A stretch of 64,000 bases of DNA, taken from positions 1,873,001-1,937,000 of the forward strand of contig NZ_CP119676.1 of assembly GCF_029318635.1 (NCBI RefSeq), in the 5' to 3' direction. The stretch's first letter is position 1; every line of letters begins with the position of its first letter. Both the position numbers and the translations under genes were made by a program. Source of the stretch: Varunaivibrio sulfuroxidans. GTDB taxonomy: Bacteria; Pseudomonadota; Alphaproteobacteria; Rhodospirillales; Magnetovibrionaceae. A model generated the notes under the pieces. It searched no databases and was not told the origin of the DNA. It saw nothing but the letters and a program-made list of their open reading frames with translations. This document shows positions 29,401 to 40,052 of the stretch, in pieces.

Positions 29401-32145
29401 TCAAGAGGCGCGCAACGCCTTCAAACGATACAACACGTCCAGGGCGTCGCGCGGCGTCAACGCGTCGGGATCGACGTCGTCCAAGGCCCGCTCGGCGGCG
29501 CTCGGCCCCTCGCACCCTCGCGGCGCGTCAGCCTTAAGAGCCTGAGAAAAAAGCGGCAAGTCGTCGGCGAGGCGGGTGACCGCGGACGATTGTTCGCCTT
29601 GCTCCAGGGTTTTTAATATTTGTTCCGCCCTATTAACGACAGCCTCGGGCAAACCGGCGAGCTGGCCGACGTGAATGCCATATGAGCGCGCCGCCGCGCC
29701 CGAACCAACCTCGTGAAGGAACACCACCTCGTCCTGCCATTCTTTGATTTTCATGGTGTGGCAGGTCATCCCGGCGAGCTTGGCGCCGAGCGCCGTCAAT
29801 TCGTGGTAATGGGTCGCGAACACCGCCCGCGAACGATTGACCTCGTGCAGATGCTCGACCACCGCCCAGGCGATCGACAAGCCGTCGTAGGTCGAGGTGC
29901 CGCGCCCGATCTCGTCGAGAATGACCAGGGATTTCGGTCCCGCCTGGTTCAAGATCGCCGCCGTTTCGACCATTTCGACCATGAATGTCGAACGCCCCCG
30001 CGCCAAATCGTCGGCCGCCCCGACGCGGGAAAACAGACGATCGACCAAGCCGATCCGCGCCCGCGACGCGGGCACGAACGACCCCATCTGGGCGAGCACA
30101 GCGATCAAGGCGTTTTGCCGCAAAAAGGTACTTTTTCCCGCCATATTCGGCCCCGTCAACAACCACAGCCGACCGTCCCCGTCATCCAGGCGGCAGTCGT
30201 TGGCGACAAAGGCATGGCCCTCGCCCTCGCCGAGGGCGGCTTCGACCACGGGGTGACGGCCGCCCTCGATATCGAAGTCGCAGCTGTCGTCGATTTCGGG
30301 GCGTGCGTAGGCGCGCTCATGGGCGAGCACCGCCAACGCGGCGGCGACGTCAATGTCGGCCAAGGCCGCGGCGGCGTTCGCGATAGCTTGGGCGCGCGCA
30401 CCGATCAGGGCGGTCAAGTCTTCGAAAATTTCCAACTCCAGAGCCAACGCCTGATCCCCGGCGCGAGCGATCTTAGTCTCCAACTCGCTGAGTTCGACGG
30501 TGGTGTAGCGCACCGCATTGGCCATGGTCTGACGATGTATGTAGGGGCTGTCCTCGGCGAGAACGATCTTCTCCGCCTGTTTGGCCGGCACCTCGATAAA
30601 GTACCCGAGCACGTTGTTGTGCTTGATCTTCAACGAAGAAATTCCGGTATCGGCGACATACCCGCCCTGAAGGCCGGCGATCAGGCGGCGGCTTTCATCG
30701 CGCAGGCGGCGCAGCTCATCCAATTCGGCGCGGTACCCGGCGCGCACGAAACCGCCGTCGCGGGCATATACCGGCAAATCGACGCCCAGGGCCTGTTCCA
30801 ACCGCGCCACCAATTCGCCGTGCGCGCCAAGGCCCACAACAGCGTCGGCGATGCCGGGAGGGGGCGTCAGTGGCGCCAAGGCGGTGCGGATGTCGGCGCT
30901 CAGCGCCAAACCGTCACGTACCGCCGCCAAATCACGCGGTCCGCCACGGCCCAAGGTCAGGCGCGACAACGCCCGTTCGATATCGCCGGCGCGCCCCAAA
31001 AGGCCGCGCACCTCGCCACGGAGGTCTCGCTGCGCATAAAAGAAATCGACCATGTCGAGACGGCGCTCAATCCCCGCCACATCGTTCAGCGGCGCCCCCA
31101 GGCGCTGCGCCAAGACGCGCGCCCCGGCGCTGCTGACGGTACGATCGATCACCGCAAGCAGGCTGCCTTTGCGTTCTCCACCCAAGGTTTTACTCAACTC
31201 CAGATTGCGGCGGGTCGCCCCATCGATCTCCATCACCGCCCCTTGGGAAACCTGCCGAGGCCGAGAAATACGGGGCAACCGCCCCTTCTGGGTCAACTCG
31301 ATATAATCGATAATCGCCCCCGCCGCGGCGATTTCAGCGCGGGAAAAGGCCCCGAAGGCATCCAATGCCCCAACGCCATACAGCGCCTTCAGCCGGTTCA
31401 GGGCATTGAGGCTATCGAAGCGGGCGCGCGCCAGGACACTGAGAACGTCGCGCCAATCGGTCAGAATTTCATTCGTCTCGGCGCGCGCGAGAAGGCCGTC
31501 GGGAACCAGCAGCTCGCCCGGATCGAGGCGGGCCAGCGCCGCGCCAAGACCGCCACGGTCAAGGTGCTGGGTCTGCAAATCCCCCGTTGACATATCGATC
31601 CAGGCCAATCCGAAACCGCCCTGGACATGGGCCAGCGCCGCCAAATAATTGTGGCTGCGCGCATCCAAAAGGGCATCCTCGGTCAGCGTTCCCCGGGTGA
31701 TGATCCGCCCCACTTCGCGGCGCACCACCGATTTCGCGCCGCGCTTCTTGGCCTCGCTGGGGTCCTCGACCTGTTCGCAGACCGCAACCTTGAAGCCTTC
31801 GCGGATCAGGCGAGATAGGTATTGTTCGTGGCTATGCACCGGCACCCCACACATCGGGATATCCTCGCCCAGGTGCTTACCGCGCTTAGTCAGCGTGATG
31901 TCCAACGCCCGCGACGCCTTCACCGCATCATCGAAAAAAAGCTCGTAAAAATCACCCATGCGATAAAACAGCAGGGCGTCCCGGTGGGCGGCCTTAATTT
32001 CCAGGTATTGCGCCATCATCGGCGTTAGCGCCCCGCCCTTTGGCGCTGATCTCGCCGCGCCCTTGGCGTTGGAGGCGCCGGTTTCCACGTGCGCCGAAAC
32101 CGGTCGGTCGGAAACGTGCGGTGGGATCGCTTCGCGGCTATCCAT
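29401..32145 (-). CDS. mutS: DNA mismatch repair protein MutS
   Basis: 914 residues from ATG 32145; the frame is open to 32298 but the family start region is [11 protein letters not shown]. It has the mismatch-binding domain with [12 protein letters not shown] (the Phe-x-Glu wedge), Walker [10 protein letters not shown], Walker [14 protein letters not shown] and the C-terminal helix-turn-helix. It recognises mismatches and recruits MutL. It is followed on the same strand by glnD after about 100 bp. The first 35 residues are a low-complexity extension before the conserved core. Confidence 0.96.
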   Translation of the reverse strand: MDSREAIPPHVSDRPVSAHVETGASNAKGAARSAPKGGALTPMMAQYLEIKAAHRDALLFYRMGDFYELFFDDAVKASRALDITLTKRGKHLGEDIPMCGVPVHSHEQYLSRLIREGFKVAVCEQVEDPSEAKKRGAKSVVRREVGRIITRGTLTEDALLDARSHNYLAALAHVQGGFGLAWIDMSTGDLQTQHLDRGGLGAALARLDPGELLVPDGLLARAETNEILTDWRDVLSVLARARFDSLNALNRLKALYGVGALDAFGAFSRAEIAAAGAIIDYIELTQKGRLPRISRPRQVSQGAVMEIDGATRRNLELSKTLGGERKGSLLAVIDRTVSSAGARVLAQRLGAPLNDVAGIERRLDMVDFFYAQRDLRGEVRGLLGRAGDIERALSRLTLGRGGPRDLAAVRDGLALSADIRTALAPLTPPPGIADAVVGLGAHGELVARLEQALGVDLPVYARDGGFVRAGYRAELDELRRLRDESRRLIAGLQGGYVADTGISSLKIKHNNVLGYFIEVPAKQAEKIVLAEDSPYIHRQTMANAVRYTTVELSELETKIARAGDQALALELEIFEDLTALIGARAQAIANAAAALADIDVAAALAVLAHERAYARPEIDDSCDFDIEGGRHPVVEAALGEGEGHAFVANDCRLDDGDGRLWLLTGPNMAGKSTFLRQNALIAVLAQMGSFVPASRARIGLVDRLFSRVGAADDLARGRSTFMVEMVETAAILNQAGPKSLVILDEIGRGTSTYDGLSIAWAVVEHLHEVNRSRAVFATHYHELTALGAKLAGMTCHTMKIKEWQDEVVFLHEVGSGAAARSYGIHVGQLAGLPEAVVNRAEQILKTLEQGEQSSAVTRLADDLPLFSQALKADAPRGCEGPSAAERALDDVDPDALTPRDALDVLYRLKALRAS

Positions 32146-32523
32146 GGCTTTAGAATATTCCGTAGTTGAGAGAAACACCCGATCGATACGGCGCGACGCC
32201 CGACCGACAAGGTGTGGTGACCGTGCCCACGACACATGATTTGACGCCGACGTAAACTGGCGGCTTGCAATTCGAATTCGCTCCTGTGACCATAACACAC
32301 CCCCCTAGCTTCGGGCTATCCATCCCCTATCTTTTTGGGGCACAATGCCCATATCTTTTTTTAGGGCACAATGCCCATGGCTCTATTTTTAGGGCACAAT
32401 GCCCGTGGCCCCGAAATTTGGAAAACAAAAATCAAAATACGCGGCTTGGAAAACAGAATTCAGAAAACAGGGATCGGCCCCCGATTTCGATCACCACAGA
32501 AAAAACCGGAAAGTCACACCATC
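32146..32523. other. Divergent spacer mutS / glycine-rich membrane protein gene
   Basis: A 378-bp spacer. Its main feature is the array of three GGGCACAATGCCC palindromes at 32338-32404. The rest, including the AT-rich stretch 32405-32520, shows no coding signal or clear promoter. Confidence 0.4.
32338..32404 (+). repeat. Three tandem copies of palindrome GGGCACAATGCCC
   Basis: Copies at 32338-32350, 32364-32376 and 32392-32404, spaced 26 and 28 bp, each GGGCA-CAA-TGCCC. The first two are followed by T-rich runs (ATATCTTTTTTTA and a similar one), so in RNA each would be a terminator-like hairpin; in DNA they look like three operators. They lie about 120 bp before the gene at 32524. Confidence 0.8.
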
Positions 32524-33009
32524 ATGGCAGCAAATGCTCCGCGCGAAACCGTCGGAATTTTCACCTCTCGCGACGCCTTTGAAAGCGCCGTCGCCGCCCT
32601 CCTCAAAGCCGGCTTCGAACGACCGGACCTTAGCGTGCTCAGCTCTCACGAATCTCTCGACGCGGCGGGCGGCCAGGAAACGTCATGGCGCGATGCGTTG
32701 GGCGCGTTGGTCGGCGAAATAAAATACGAGGGGCCCTTGGTCGCTTCGGGCGCGATCGTGCTGGCGGGCGGTCCGGTGGCCGCGACCTTGGCCGGGATCA
32801 TCGCCGCCGCGACCGCCGGCGTCGCCGCCAGCCAATTGCTGGGCGAGGTCACCGCCAGCCCACATACCGACGATTTCGCCCGCGCCGTGGACGCGGGCAG
32901 CATCGTCCTTTGGGTGCGCGCCACTACCGTCGCGCAGGAAAACAAGGCCAGCGAGATCCTCGTCGAAAACGGTGCGCAAAACGTTCATGTCCACACACCG
33001 GAATCCTAA
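32524..33009 (+). CDS. Glycine-zipper membrane protein, general-stress-like N-terminus
   Basis: A 161-residue protein of unknown function. Residues 1-45 (TVGIFTSRDAFESAVAALLKAGF) resemble the start of general-stress / DUF1269-like proteins. Residues about 75-110 are a Gly/Ala-rich hydrophobic hairpin that could insert in the membrane. The C-terminus (WVRATTVAQENKASEILVENGAQNVHVH) is a small alpha/beta segment. This layout occurs in uncharacterised alphaproteobacterial proteins; no function is claimed. Upstream are the three palindromes; downstream, 87 bp away on the same strand, is maeB. Confidence 0.65.
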   Translation: MAANAPRETVGIFTSRDAFESAVAALLKAGFERPDLSVLSSHESLDAAGGQETSWRDALGALVGEIKYEGPLVASGAIVLAGGPVAATLAGIIAAATAGVAASQLLGEVTASPHTDDFARAVDAGSIVLWVRATTVAQENKASEILVENGAQNVHVHTPES

Positions 33010-33096
33010 ATTCTTCCCTCGCGCCATCGCCGCGCGAAGAGCTCGCAAACACCAATATCTTATTTAATTAAAATAAACATATAAGGCACATACGTT

Positions 33097-35382
33097 ATGA
33101 AAGATGAAAGCGCCCACGTCAGTGACCGGGAAGCCCTTTTGATGCATTCAAGCGGGCGCCCCGGCAAGATCGAAATTCGGGCGACCAAACCCCTGACCAC
33201 CCAACGCGACCTGTCGTTGGCCTATTCGCCGGGCGTCGCCGCGCCGTGCATGGAAATCCAACGCGATCCGACCCTGGCCTACGACTACACCGCCAAAGGC
33301 AATCTGGTCGCCATAATCTCCAACGGCACCGCCGTCCTGGGCCTGGGCGATCTGGGCGCGCTGGCGGCGAAGCCGGTGATGGAGGGCAAGGCCGTCCTGT
33401 TCAAGCGCTTCGCCGATATCGACGGTCTCGATCTTGAGGTCGATACCCGCGACGTGGACGAATTCGTCAACTGCGTGCGCTACCTGGGGCCCAGCTTCGG
33501 GGGCATCAACCTGGAGGATATCCGCGCGCCCGAATGCTTCATCATCGAGCAGCGTTTGCGCGAATTGATGGACATTCCGATCTTTCACGACGACCAGCAC
33601 GGCACCGCGATCATTACCGCCGCCGCCTTGATCAACGCCTGCGACCTGACCGGGCGCAAATTGGAAAACGTCAAGGTCGTCGTCAACGGCGCGGGCGCCG
33701 CCGCGATCGCCTGCGTCGAACTGATCAAGGCGATGGGCGTCCACCACGACAACGTCATCATGTGCGACACCAAGGGCGCCATCCACCTGGACCGTACGGA
33801 AGGCCTCAATCAGTGGAAGTCGGCCCACGCCGTCAAAACCGACACACGCACCCTGAAGGAAGCCTTGGTCGGCGCCGACGTCTTTTTAGGGCTATCGGTC
33901 AAAGGCGCCGTCACCCAGGAAATGATCACCGAAATGGCCGACAAGCCGCTGATTTTCGCAATGGCCAACCCGGATCCGGAAATCGACCCCGACGAGGTCA
34001 CGGCGGTCCGTCCCGACGCCATCATGGCCACCGGGCGTTCCGATTATCCAAACCAAATCAACAACGTGTTGGGTTTTCCCTATATCTTCCGCGGCGCCTT
34101 GGACGTCCGCGCCACGACCATCAACGATGACATGAAAATCGCCGCCGCGCGCGCCATCGCCCGTCTCGCCCGCGAAGACGTCCCCGACGAGGTCGATGCC
34201 GCCTACGCCGGGCAACACCTGCGCTACGGTCCCGAGTACATCATCCCCGCCCCGTTCGACCCGCGCCTGATCACCGCCGTTCCCCCCGCCGTGGCCCAGG
34301 CCGCGATGGACAGCGGCGTGGCGCAGAAGCCGATCATCGACATGGAGGCGTACAAGGTCGAACTTTCCGCGCGCCTCGATCCTACCGCCGACACGCTGCA
34401 GGCGATTTTTGATGAAATTCGCGCCAACCCCCGGCGCATCGTCTTCGCCGAGGGCGAGGAAGAAAAATCGATCCGCGCCGCCGTCGCCTTTCACAATGCG
34501 GGATACGGCCAACCGATCCTGATCGGGCGGGTCGATCGCATCAAGGCCAAGATGAAAGAACTGGGCCTGCCCGATATCGAGGGTCTCGAAATTCACAACG
34601 CCCGCCTGTCGGATAACAACCAGGTCTATACCGACTTCCTATACGCCCGCCTGCAACGCCAGGGCGCGCTGTTGCGCGATTGCCAACGCATGGTCAATCA
34701 AGACCGCAACGTCTTCGGCGCCTGCATGGTGGCGATGGGCAACGCCGACGCCATGGTCACCGGCCTGACACGCAATTATCATGTCGCATTGGATGAAATT
34801 ACCCGCGTCCTCGACCCCAAGCCCGACCAGTGCATCTTGGGCCTGACCATGATGGTCGCGCGCGAACGCACGGTTTTTCTCGCCGACACGGCGGTGAACT
34901 TCACCCCCGACGGTAAGGAGCTGGCCGACATCGCGGTCCAGGCCGCCGCCCAGGTCCGCCGCCTGGGCCAGGAACCCCGTGTCGCCATGGTGTCGTTCTC
35001 CAACTTCGGCAACCCAATGCCCGAACGCACCCAAGTGGTGCGCGACGCGGTGGCGCTGCTTGACGAGATGGACGTTAATTTTGAATACGACGGCGAAATG
35101 AACGTGGACGTCGCCCTTGATTACAAGTTGATGATGAACGCCTACCCCTTCGCCCGCCTGTCGGCGGCGGCCAACGTGCTGATCATGCCCGGCTTGAATG
35201 CCGCCAGCGTCGCCTCGGCGCTGATGCAACAGCTCGGCGGCGGTACGGTGATCGGCCCATTGCTGCAGGGCCTGTCGAAACCGGCGCAGATCGTCCATAT
35301 GGGCGCCACCGTGGCGGATATCGTCACCATGGGGGCGCTGGCGGTCCACGATGCGGTAACGTCGTCATATACCGGGCCATGA
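33097..35382 (+). CDS. maeB: NADP-dependent malic enzyme with phosphotransacetylase-like domain
   Basis: 761 residues (E. coli MaeB 759). Residues 1-430 form the malic enzyme: [20 protein letters not shown] and [14 protein letters not shown] (NADP fold). Residues about 440-760 form a PTA-like domain that is regulatory rather than catalytic in characterised MaeB proteins and binds acetyl-CoA. It decarboxylates malate to pyruvate, making NADPH. It ends directly before a bidirectional terminator. Confidence 0.96.
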   Translation: MKDESAHVSDREALLMHSSGRPGKIEIRATKPLTTQRDLSLAYSPGVAAPCMEIQRDPTLAYDYTAKGNLVAIISNGTAVLGLGDLGALAAKPVMEGKAVLFKRFADIDGLDLEVDTRDVDEFVNCVRYLGPSFGGINLEDIRAPECFIIEQRLRELMDIPIFHDDQHGTAIITAAALINACDLTGRKLENVKVVVNGAGAAAIACVELIKAMGVHHDNVIMCDTKGAIHLDRTEGLNQWKSAHAVKTDTRTLKEALVGADVFLGLSVKGAVTQEMITEMADKPLIFAMANPDPEIDPDEVTAVRPDAIMATGRSDYPNQINNVLGFPYIFRGALDVRATTINDDMKIAAARAIARLAREDVPDEVDAAYAGQHLRYGPEYIIPAPFDPRLITAVPPAVAQAAMDSGVAQKPIIDMEAYKVELSARLDPTADTLQAIFDEIRANPRRIVFAEGEEEKSIRAAVAFHNAGYGQPILIGRVDRIKAKMKELGLPDIEGLEIHNARLSDNNQVYTDFLYARLQRQGALLRDCQRMVNQDRNVFGACMVAMGNADAMVTGLTRNYHVALDEITRVLDPKPDQCILGLTMMVARERTVFLADTAVNFTPDGKELADIAVQAAAQVRRLGQEPRVAMVSFSNFGNPMPERTQVVRDAVALLDEMDVNFEYDGEMNVDVALDYKLMMNAYPFARLSAAANVLIMPGLNAASVASALMQQLGGGTVIGPLLQGLSKPAQIVHMGATVADIVTMGALAVHDAVTSSYTGP

Positions 35383-35383
35383 A

Positions 35384-35418
35384 CAAAAAAGGCCGGACAC
35401 TCTAGTCCGGCCTTTTTT
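35384..35418. terminator. Bidirectional intrinsic terminator maeB / macro-domain gene
   Basis: GGCCGGAC, loop ACTCTA, GTCCGGCC with AAAAAA before and TTTTTT after, so it works on both strands. It begins 2 bp after the maeB stop. On the other strand the macro-domain gene's last codons and its TAG stop (35402-35404) lie inside it. Confidence 0.95.
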
Positions 35419-35977
35419 CCGTCTCGGCATCTTGCATCTCGCCCTGCGTCAGCGCCGCCAAGGCGCCCTTGAGGATGGCCATCGACGACGGCCCGTAGGC
35501 GCAAAACGTCACCCGGGCGGGGGTCGCGTTTTCACTCAGAAAATCGGCGACGGTGCGCATCGCGATCTTGGCCGCGCGTTCGGCGGGAAACCCGAAGTTC
35601 CCGGTCGAAATCGCGGGAAAGGCGATGTGCCCAAGGCCGTGGGCCGCGGCCAACCCCAAGGCGCGGCGATAACAGCTCGCCAGCAAAGCGTCCTCGTCGT
35701 CGTTTCCCCCCCGCCACACCGGGCCAACGGCGTGGATTACATAGCCGGCGAGCAGATTGTACCCTTCGGTAATGCGCGCCTCGCCGGTGGGGCAGCCCCG
35801 CAGCTTGAGACAGCGCTCCAGCAATCGCGGCCCGGCGGCTCGGTGAATCGCGCCGCACACGCCGGCGCCGTCGGTCAAGCCCTCGTTGGCGGCGTTGACG
35901 ATAGCGTCCAGCGCAAGCGTGGTGATGTCGGTGCCGGCGACATCCATTCTCTCCAAGACGCTGCGCGCGATGGTCAT
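35402..35977 (-). CDS. Macro-domain protein (O-acetyl-ADP-ribose deacetylase-like)
   Basis: 191 residues from ATG 35977; the frame is open to 36109. It is a macro domain of the YmdB/MacroD type: [26 protein letters not shown], then [15 protein letters not shown] and [13 protein letters not shown]. The Asn-Ala-Ala-Asn and Gly-rich loops that bind ADP-ribose are intact. The likely reaction is removal of the acetyl group from O-acetyl-ADP-ribose or of ADP-ribose from acidic residues. It lies 41 bp downstream of ppa, probably co-transcribed. The five last codons and stop are part of the terminator stem-loop. Confidence 0.88.
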   Translation of the reverse strand: MTIARSVLERMDVAGTDITTLALDAIVNAANEGLTDGAGVCGAIHRAAGPRLLERCLKLRGCPTGEARITEGYNLLAGYVIHAVGPVWRGGNDDEDALLASCYRRALGLAAAHGLGHIAFPAISTGNFGFPAERAAKIAMRTVADFLSENATPARVTFCAYGPSSMAILKGALAALTQGEMQDAETEKRPD

Positions 35978-35998
35978 GGCGATACTGCCCCGATAGCG

Positions 35999-36022
35999 GT
36001 CTTTGCTCAGGTCTTTGCTCAG
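35999..36022. repeat. 12-bp tandem duplication at the ppa stop codon
   Basis: GTCTTTGCTCAG is repeated twice in direct succession just after ppa. On the minus strand the unit contains CTGAGC, so the duplication carries a second copy of the ppa TGA region. It is a small local slippage-type duplication. Confidence 0.7.
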
Positions 36023-36555
36023 GCCTTTTTCGCCTGGGCGCGTTCGATGCCCTGGCGGATCAGATCGAAAGCGGATTCCTGCTCGCTCCAACCTTTGACC
36101 TTGACCCATTTGCCCTTTTCCAGATCCTTGTAGTGGGTGAAGAAATGCGAAATCTGATCGAGCAGGACCGGGCGAACGTCACGATAGGTCGAGATGTTTT
36201 CATAGTACGGATGCAAGCGATCGACCGGCACGCAGAGAATTTTCTCGTCGATACCACTTTCGTCTTCCATCAACAGCACCCCGATCGGCCGCGAAGCGAT
36301 CACCACCCCGGGAGCCACCGGAAGCTGCCCCATGACGGCGGCGTCCACCGGGTCGCCATCCTCGGACAGGGTATGGGGGATGAAACCGTAGTTGACCGGA
36401 TAGTGCATCGCGGTGTGCAGGAAGCGATCGACGAACATCGCGCCCGATTCTTTGTCCAACTCGTATTTCACGGGCGCGCTGCCCATCGGCACTTCGATAA
36501 TCACGTTGACGTCGTAAGGTACGTTGAGGCCGATGGGAATTTTTTTAATGTCCAT
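36019..36555 (-). CDS. ppa: Inorganic pyrophosphatase, family I
   Basis: 178 residues from ATG 36555 ([11 protein letters not shown]). It has the family signature [11 protein letters not shown] with the metal-binding Asp residues, plus [11 protein letters not shown] and [11 protein letters not shown]. It hydrolyses PPi to phosphate and drives biosynthetic reactions. Length and motifs are normal. It is followed by the macro-domain gene on the same strand. Confidence 0.96.
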   Translation of the reverse strand: MDIKKIPIGLNVPYDVNVIIEVPMGSAPVKYELDKESGAMFVDRFLHTAMHYPVNYGFIPHTLSEDGDPVDAAVMGQLPVAPGVVIASRPIGVLLMEDESGIDEKILCVPVDRLHPYYENISTYRDVRPVLLDQISHFFTHYKDLEKGKWVKVKGWSEQESAFDLIRQGIERAQAKKA

Positions 36556-36673
36556 GGTCGATGTCTGTCCGCTTCGCAAGGATGGGATTGGGCGCCCGAC
36601 CTCGGGCGGGCGCGGAAAATGCTGTATGCCATTTTTCCCCCTCGCGGTCCATGGAAGAATTCCAGGGTTGCAC

Positions 36674-38017
36674 CTAACGGTCCGGCGGGGGAGACGCCTC
36701 CTGCGGTGGAAAGCGGCGGATCATCCACAGCAACAACAGTAAACCGGGAATGGCGGCGAGCGTGGTCAGAACGAAAAACGTCACCCAATTCACTTGATCG
36801 GCGAGCCAGCCGCCGCCCGACGACATCAAGGTGCGCGAGAAGGCCATGAACGACGTCAACAACGCATACTGACTGGCGGTGTAGGCGACGGTGCACAACG
36901 ATGACAGATAGGCGACGAACGCCGTCGTTCCCATGCCGGTGGTGATGTTTTCGACCGCGACGGTTACCGCCAGCATTCGGGGATCGGGCCCGACCCAGGC
37001 CTGCACGACGAACACCAGGTTGGAGGCCGCCATCAGAACACCGCACAGCAAAAGTCCCCGCATCATGCCGAAACGCGCCAGCACCACGCCGCCCAGGACG
37101 CCGCCCGCGATGATCGCGTTGAAGCCGAAGATTTTGACGACGGCGGCGATCTCGGTCTTGGAAAAACCGATATCCAGGAAAAACGGGACCTTCATCACCG
37201 CCAGGATCGCGTCGCCGTATTTGTAGAGCAGGATAAACAACAAAATCGCCCCCCAGCCCCGCCGCGTCATGAAATCGGCAAACGGGCAGACCACCGCGCC
37301 GTAAAGCCAGGCCAAGGTTTCCGCCAGCCAGGGCCGTAAATGACTTTTGCGTTCGAGGAAATCTTCCACCGCCTGCTCGCGGGCTTCGCTTTCGGCGCTG
37401 GGACGCACCACCGGTTCGGGATTGATTAAAATGGCGACGATACCCACCAGAACGAACGCCGCCATGCCCCAGAACACCGCTTGCCAGGGGAAAATATCGG
37501 CGAAAATAAGCCCCGCCGCACCGCCGCCGACCTGACCCAGCCGCCAGCCGAACACCGCCGTCGCGGCCCCGGCGGCAAGTTTGTCGGCGGGTAGAATTTC
37601 GACCCGATAGGCGTCGATGACGATATCCTGGCTGGCCGAGCTGAACGCCACCGCCAGGGCGAGCGCCGCCGTCCACCACGGATCGACGCCGGGCATGGTC
37701 ATCCCCATACCCCCGATCGCGGCGAGCAGCACCAATTGGGTGAACAAGACCCAGCCCCGGCGGCGGCCAAACAACCGGGTAAACAGCGGCAGCGCCATTT
37801 TATCCATGATCGGCGACCACAAAAACTTAATCGAGTAAGGCAAGCTGACCAGCGCGAACAGGCCGATTTCCGTTTTGCTGACCCCCTCGTCCACCAGCCA
37901 GGCGCTAAGTGGATCGGCGAGGACGCCAAAGGGCAGGCCGCTGGAAAAGCCCAAAAATAGCAACGACAGCACCCGCCGGTCCCGGTAAACCTCAAGCGCG
38001 CTTAACCATGTCCTCAT
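36674..38017 (-). CDS. ampG: AmpG-family muropeptide MFS transporter
   Basis: 447 residues with 12-14 hydrophobic segments. The start FLGFSSGLPFGVLADPLSAWLVDEGVSKTEIG is characteristic of AmpG (SLC33-like) permeases. AmpG imports anhydromuropeptides from the periplasm for cell-wall recycling. It is located between typA and ppa on the minus strand; a strong terminator separates it from typA, so it has its own promoter. No ampD or ampR lies nearby. Confidence 0.88.
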   Translation of the reverse strand: MRTWLSALEVYRDRRVLSLLFLGFSSGLPFGVLADPLSAWLVDEGVSKTEIGLFALVSLPYSIKFLWSPIMDKMALPLFTRLFGRRRGWVLFTQLVLLAAIGGMGMTMPGVDPWWTAALALAVAFSSASQDIVIDAYRVEILPADKLAAGAATAVFGWRLGQVGGGAAGLIFADIFPWQAVFWGMAAFVLVGIVAILINPEPVVRPSAESEAREQAVEDFLERKSHLRPWLAETLAWLYGAVVCPFADFMTRRGWGAILLFILLYKYGDAILAVMKVPFFLDIGFSKTEIAAVVKIFGFNAIIAGGVLGGVVLARFGMMRGLLLCGVLMAASNLVFVVQAWVGPDPRMLAVTVAVENITTGMGTTAFVAYLSSLCTVAYTASQYALLTSFMAFSRTLMSSGGGWLADQVNWVTFFVLTTLAAIPGLLLLLWMIRRFPPQEASPPPDR

Positions 38018-38040
38018 GACCGTTCCCGATGATCTTCCAC

Positions 38041-38083
38041 AAAAAAACCGTCCCCGCCACGCTAGGGTGCGGCGGGGACGGTT
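38041..38083 (-). terminator. Intrinsic terminator after typA
   Basis: AACCGTCCCCGCC and GGCGGGGACGGTT form a 13-bp stem. On the minus strand it is followed by seven T. It is 45 bp past the typA stop. Confidence 0.92.
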
Positions 38084-38127
38084 GCCAAGGTATTAACGCG
38101 ACGCGCAAAAAGGACGCGGGCGGCGGA

Positions 38128-39948
38128 TTAGGCCTTTTCGGCGCGGGCGTTGCGCTTGCGTTCGTGCGGATCGAGATAGCGCTTGCGCAGACGGATGTTT
38201 TTCGGCGTCACCTCGACCAGTTCGTCGTTTTCGATATAGGCGATCGACTGTTCGAGCGACATCCGCCGGGGCGGCGTCAAGCGCACCGCCTCGTCGGTAC
38301 CCGAGGCGCGCACGTTGGTCAGCTGCTTGGATTTCATCGGGTTGACTTCGAGATCGCCTGCGCGTGAATGCTCGCCGATGATCATTCCGGTATAGACCTT
38401 GACGCCCGAGCCGATGAACAGCGGTCCGCGGCCCTCCAGCCCGGCCAACCCGTAGGCCACCGTGGCGCCCGCCGCGTTGGACACCAACACCCCGTTGCGC
38501 CGTCCCGGCAGGAGGCCGACGTGCGGCACGTAGTCGTGAAAGACCCGCGCCATGATGCCGGTGCCCCGAGTTTCGGTGAGAAATTCGCCGTAATATCCGA
38601 TCATGCCACGCGACGGCACATGAAAAATCAGGCGCACCTTGCCGCCGCCGGACGGGCGCATTTCCTTCATCTGACCCTTGCGCAGGGACAGCGCCTCGAC
38701 CACGATGCCGGAGTACTCTTCATCGACATCGACGGTGACTTCTTCCAGAGGTTCGGTTTTTTGGCCGCTTTCGGGGTCCTCGTGGATCAGCACCCGGGGG
38801 CGCGATATGGTCAGCTCGAAGCCCTCGCGGCGCATCTGTTCGATCAGCACGCCCAATTGCAGTTCGCCGCGACCGGCGACTTCGAAGGCGTCCTTGTTTT
38901 CGGCTTCGGTCACCCTGAGGGCGACGTTGCCCTCGGCCTCGGAGAACAGGCGGTCGCGGATCATCCGCGAGGTCACCTTGGTGCCTTCGGTGCCCGCCAG
39001 CGGACTGTCGTTGACGGAGAAGGTCATCGCCAGGGTCGGCGGATCGACCGGCTGGGCATGCAGCGGAGTTTCGATCTGAGGGTCGCACAGGGTGTCGGCG
39101 ACGGTGGCCTTGGTCAGCCCCGCGATGGCGACCAGATCGCCGGAGCGGACCTCGTCGGCGGGAACCCGCTCCAGGCCGCGAAAGGCGAGCAGCTTGGATA
39201 TCCGCCCCTGTTCGACCAATTTTCCCTCACGGTTGAGGACTTTGACCGTGGTGTTGGGCTTGGCGATTCCGGTAGCGACCCGCCCGGTCAGGATGCGGCC
39301 CAGGAAGGGATCGGATTCCAGGGTTACCGCCAGCATGGAAAAGGGACTGTCTTCGTCGATCGTCGGCGCCGGAACGTGGCTCAGGATGGTTTCGAAGATG
39401 ACGTCCATGTTGTCCCGGGGGCCTTCCGGTTCGGCGGCCGCCCAACCGTTCTTGGCCGAGGCGAAAAGCGTCGGAAAGTCCAATTGTTGGTCGTTGGCGT
39501 CGAGCGCCGAGAACAGATCGAAGACTTCGTCTTGGACCTCGTAGGCGCGCTGTTCGGGCTTATCGACCTTGTTGACCACGACGATCGGGCGCAAACCGAG
39601 TTTTAACGCCTTGGCGGTGACGAATTTGGTTTGCGGCATCGCGCCTTCGGCGGCATCGACCAGCAACAGGACGCCATCGACCATCGACAGGATGCGTTCC
39701 ACCTCGCCGCCGAAATCGGCGTGGCCCGGGGTATCGACGATATTGATACGGGTGCCTTTCCACTCCACCGAGGTCGGCTTGGCGAGAATGGTGATGCCGC
39801 GCTCGCGCTCCAACTCGCCCGAATCCATGGCCCGTTCGGCGACCTGTTGGTTTTCGCGGAACGATCCCGACTGTCTCAACAAGACATCGACCAGGGTCGT
39901 CTTGCCATGATCGACGTGGGCGATGATGGCGATATTGCGTATATCCAT
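38128..39948 (-). CDS. typA: Translational GTPase TypA/BipA
   Basis: 606 residues from ATG 39948 ([18 protein letters not shown]); AGAGGAA lies 6-7 bp upstream, better spaced than for the ATG two codons earlier. G1 AHVDHGKT, G3 DTPGHADF and G4 NKVD are present, followed by the EF-G-like and C-terminal domains. It is a ribosome-associated GTPase needed for stress and low-temperature ribosome assembly. It ends in a strong terminator. Confidence 0.97.
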   Translation of the reverse strand: MDIRNIAIIAHVDHGKTTLVDVLLRQSGSFRENQQVAERAMDSGELERERGITILAKPTSVEWKGTRINIVDTPGHADFGGEVERILSMVDGVLLLVDAAEGAMPQTKFVTAKALKLGLRPIVVVNKVDKPEQRAYEVQDEVFDLFSALDANDQQLDFPTLFASAKNGWAAAEPEGPRDNMDVIFETILSHVPAPTIDEDSPFSMLAVTLESDPFLGRILTGRVATGIAKPNTTVKVLNREGKLVEQGRISKLLAFRGLERVPADEVRSGDLVAIAGLTKATVADTLCDPQIETPLHAQPVDPPTLAMTFSVNDSPLAGTEGTKVTSRMIRDRLFSEAEGNVALRVTEAENKDAFEVAGRGELQLGVLIEQMRREGFELTISRPRVLIHEDPESGQKTEPLEEVTVDVDEEYSGIVVEALSLRKGQMKEMRPSGGGKVRLIFHVPSRGMIGYYGEFLTETRGTGIMARVFHDYVPHVGLLPGRRNGVLVSNAAGATVAYGLAGLEGRGPLFIGSGVKVYTGMIIGEHSRAGDLEVNPMKSKQLTNVRASGTDEAVRLTPPRRMSLEQSIAYIENDELVEVTPKNIRLRKRYLDPHERKRNARAEKA

Positions 39949-40052
39949 ATTCATTTCCTCTGGCCCCGGGGGGCGGAATTCCTCATCGCGGTCGGCCCGT
40001 CATGAGAATAATTGATCGTCCCGGCGCGAGGCCGCGGGCGAGAAAAGCATTC

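Noticed and set aside
29713-31590. 625-codon open frame antisense to mutS
   Set aside because: Long antisense frames are common in GC-rich genes; composition is Gln/Arg/His-rich and mutS on the other strand is certain.
38368-39606. 412-codon frame antisense to typA
   Set aside because: Same reason; TypA motifs on the other strand are complete.
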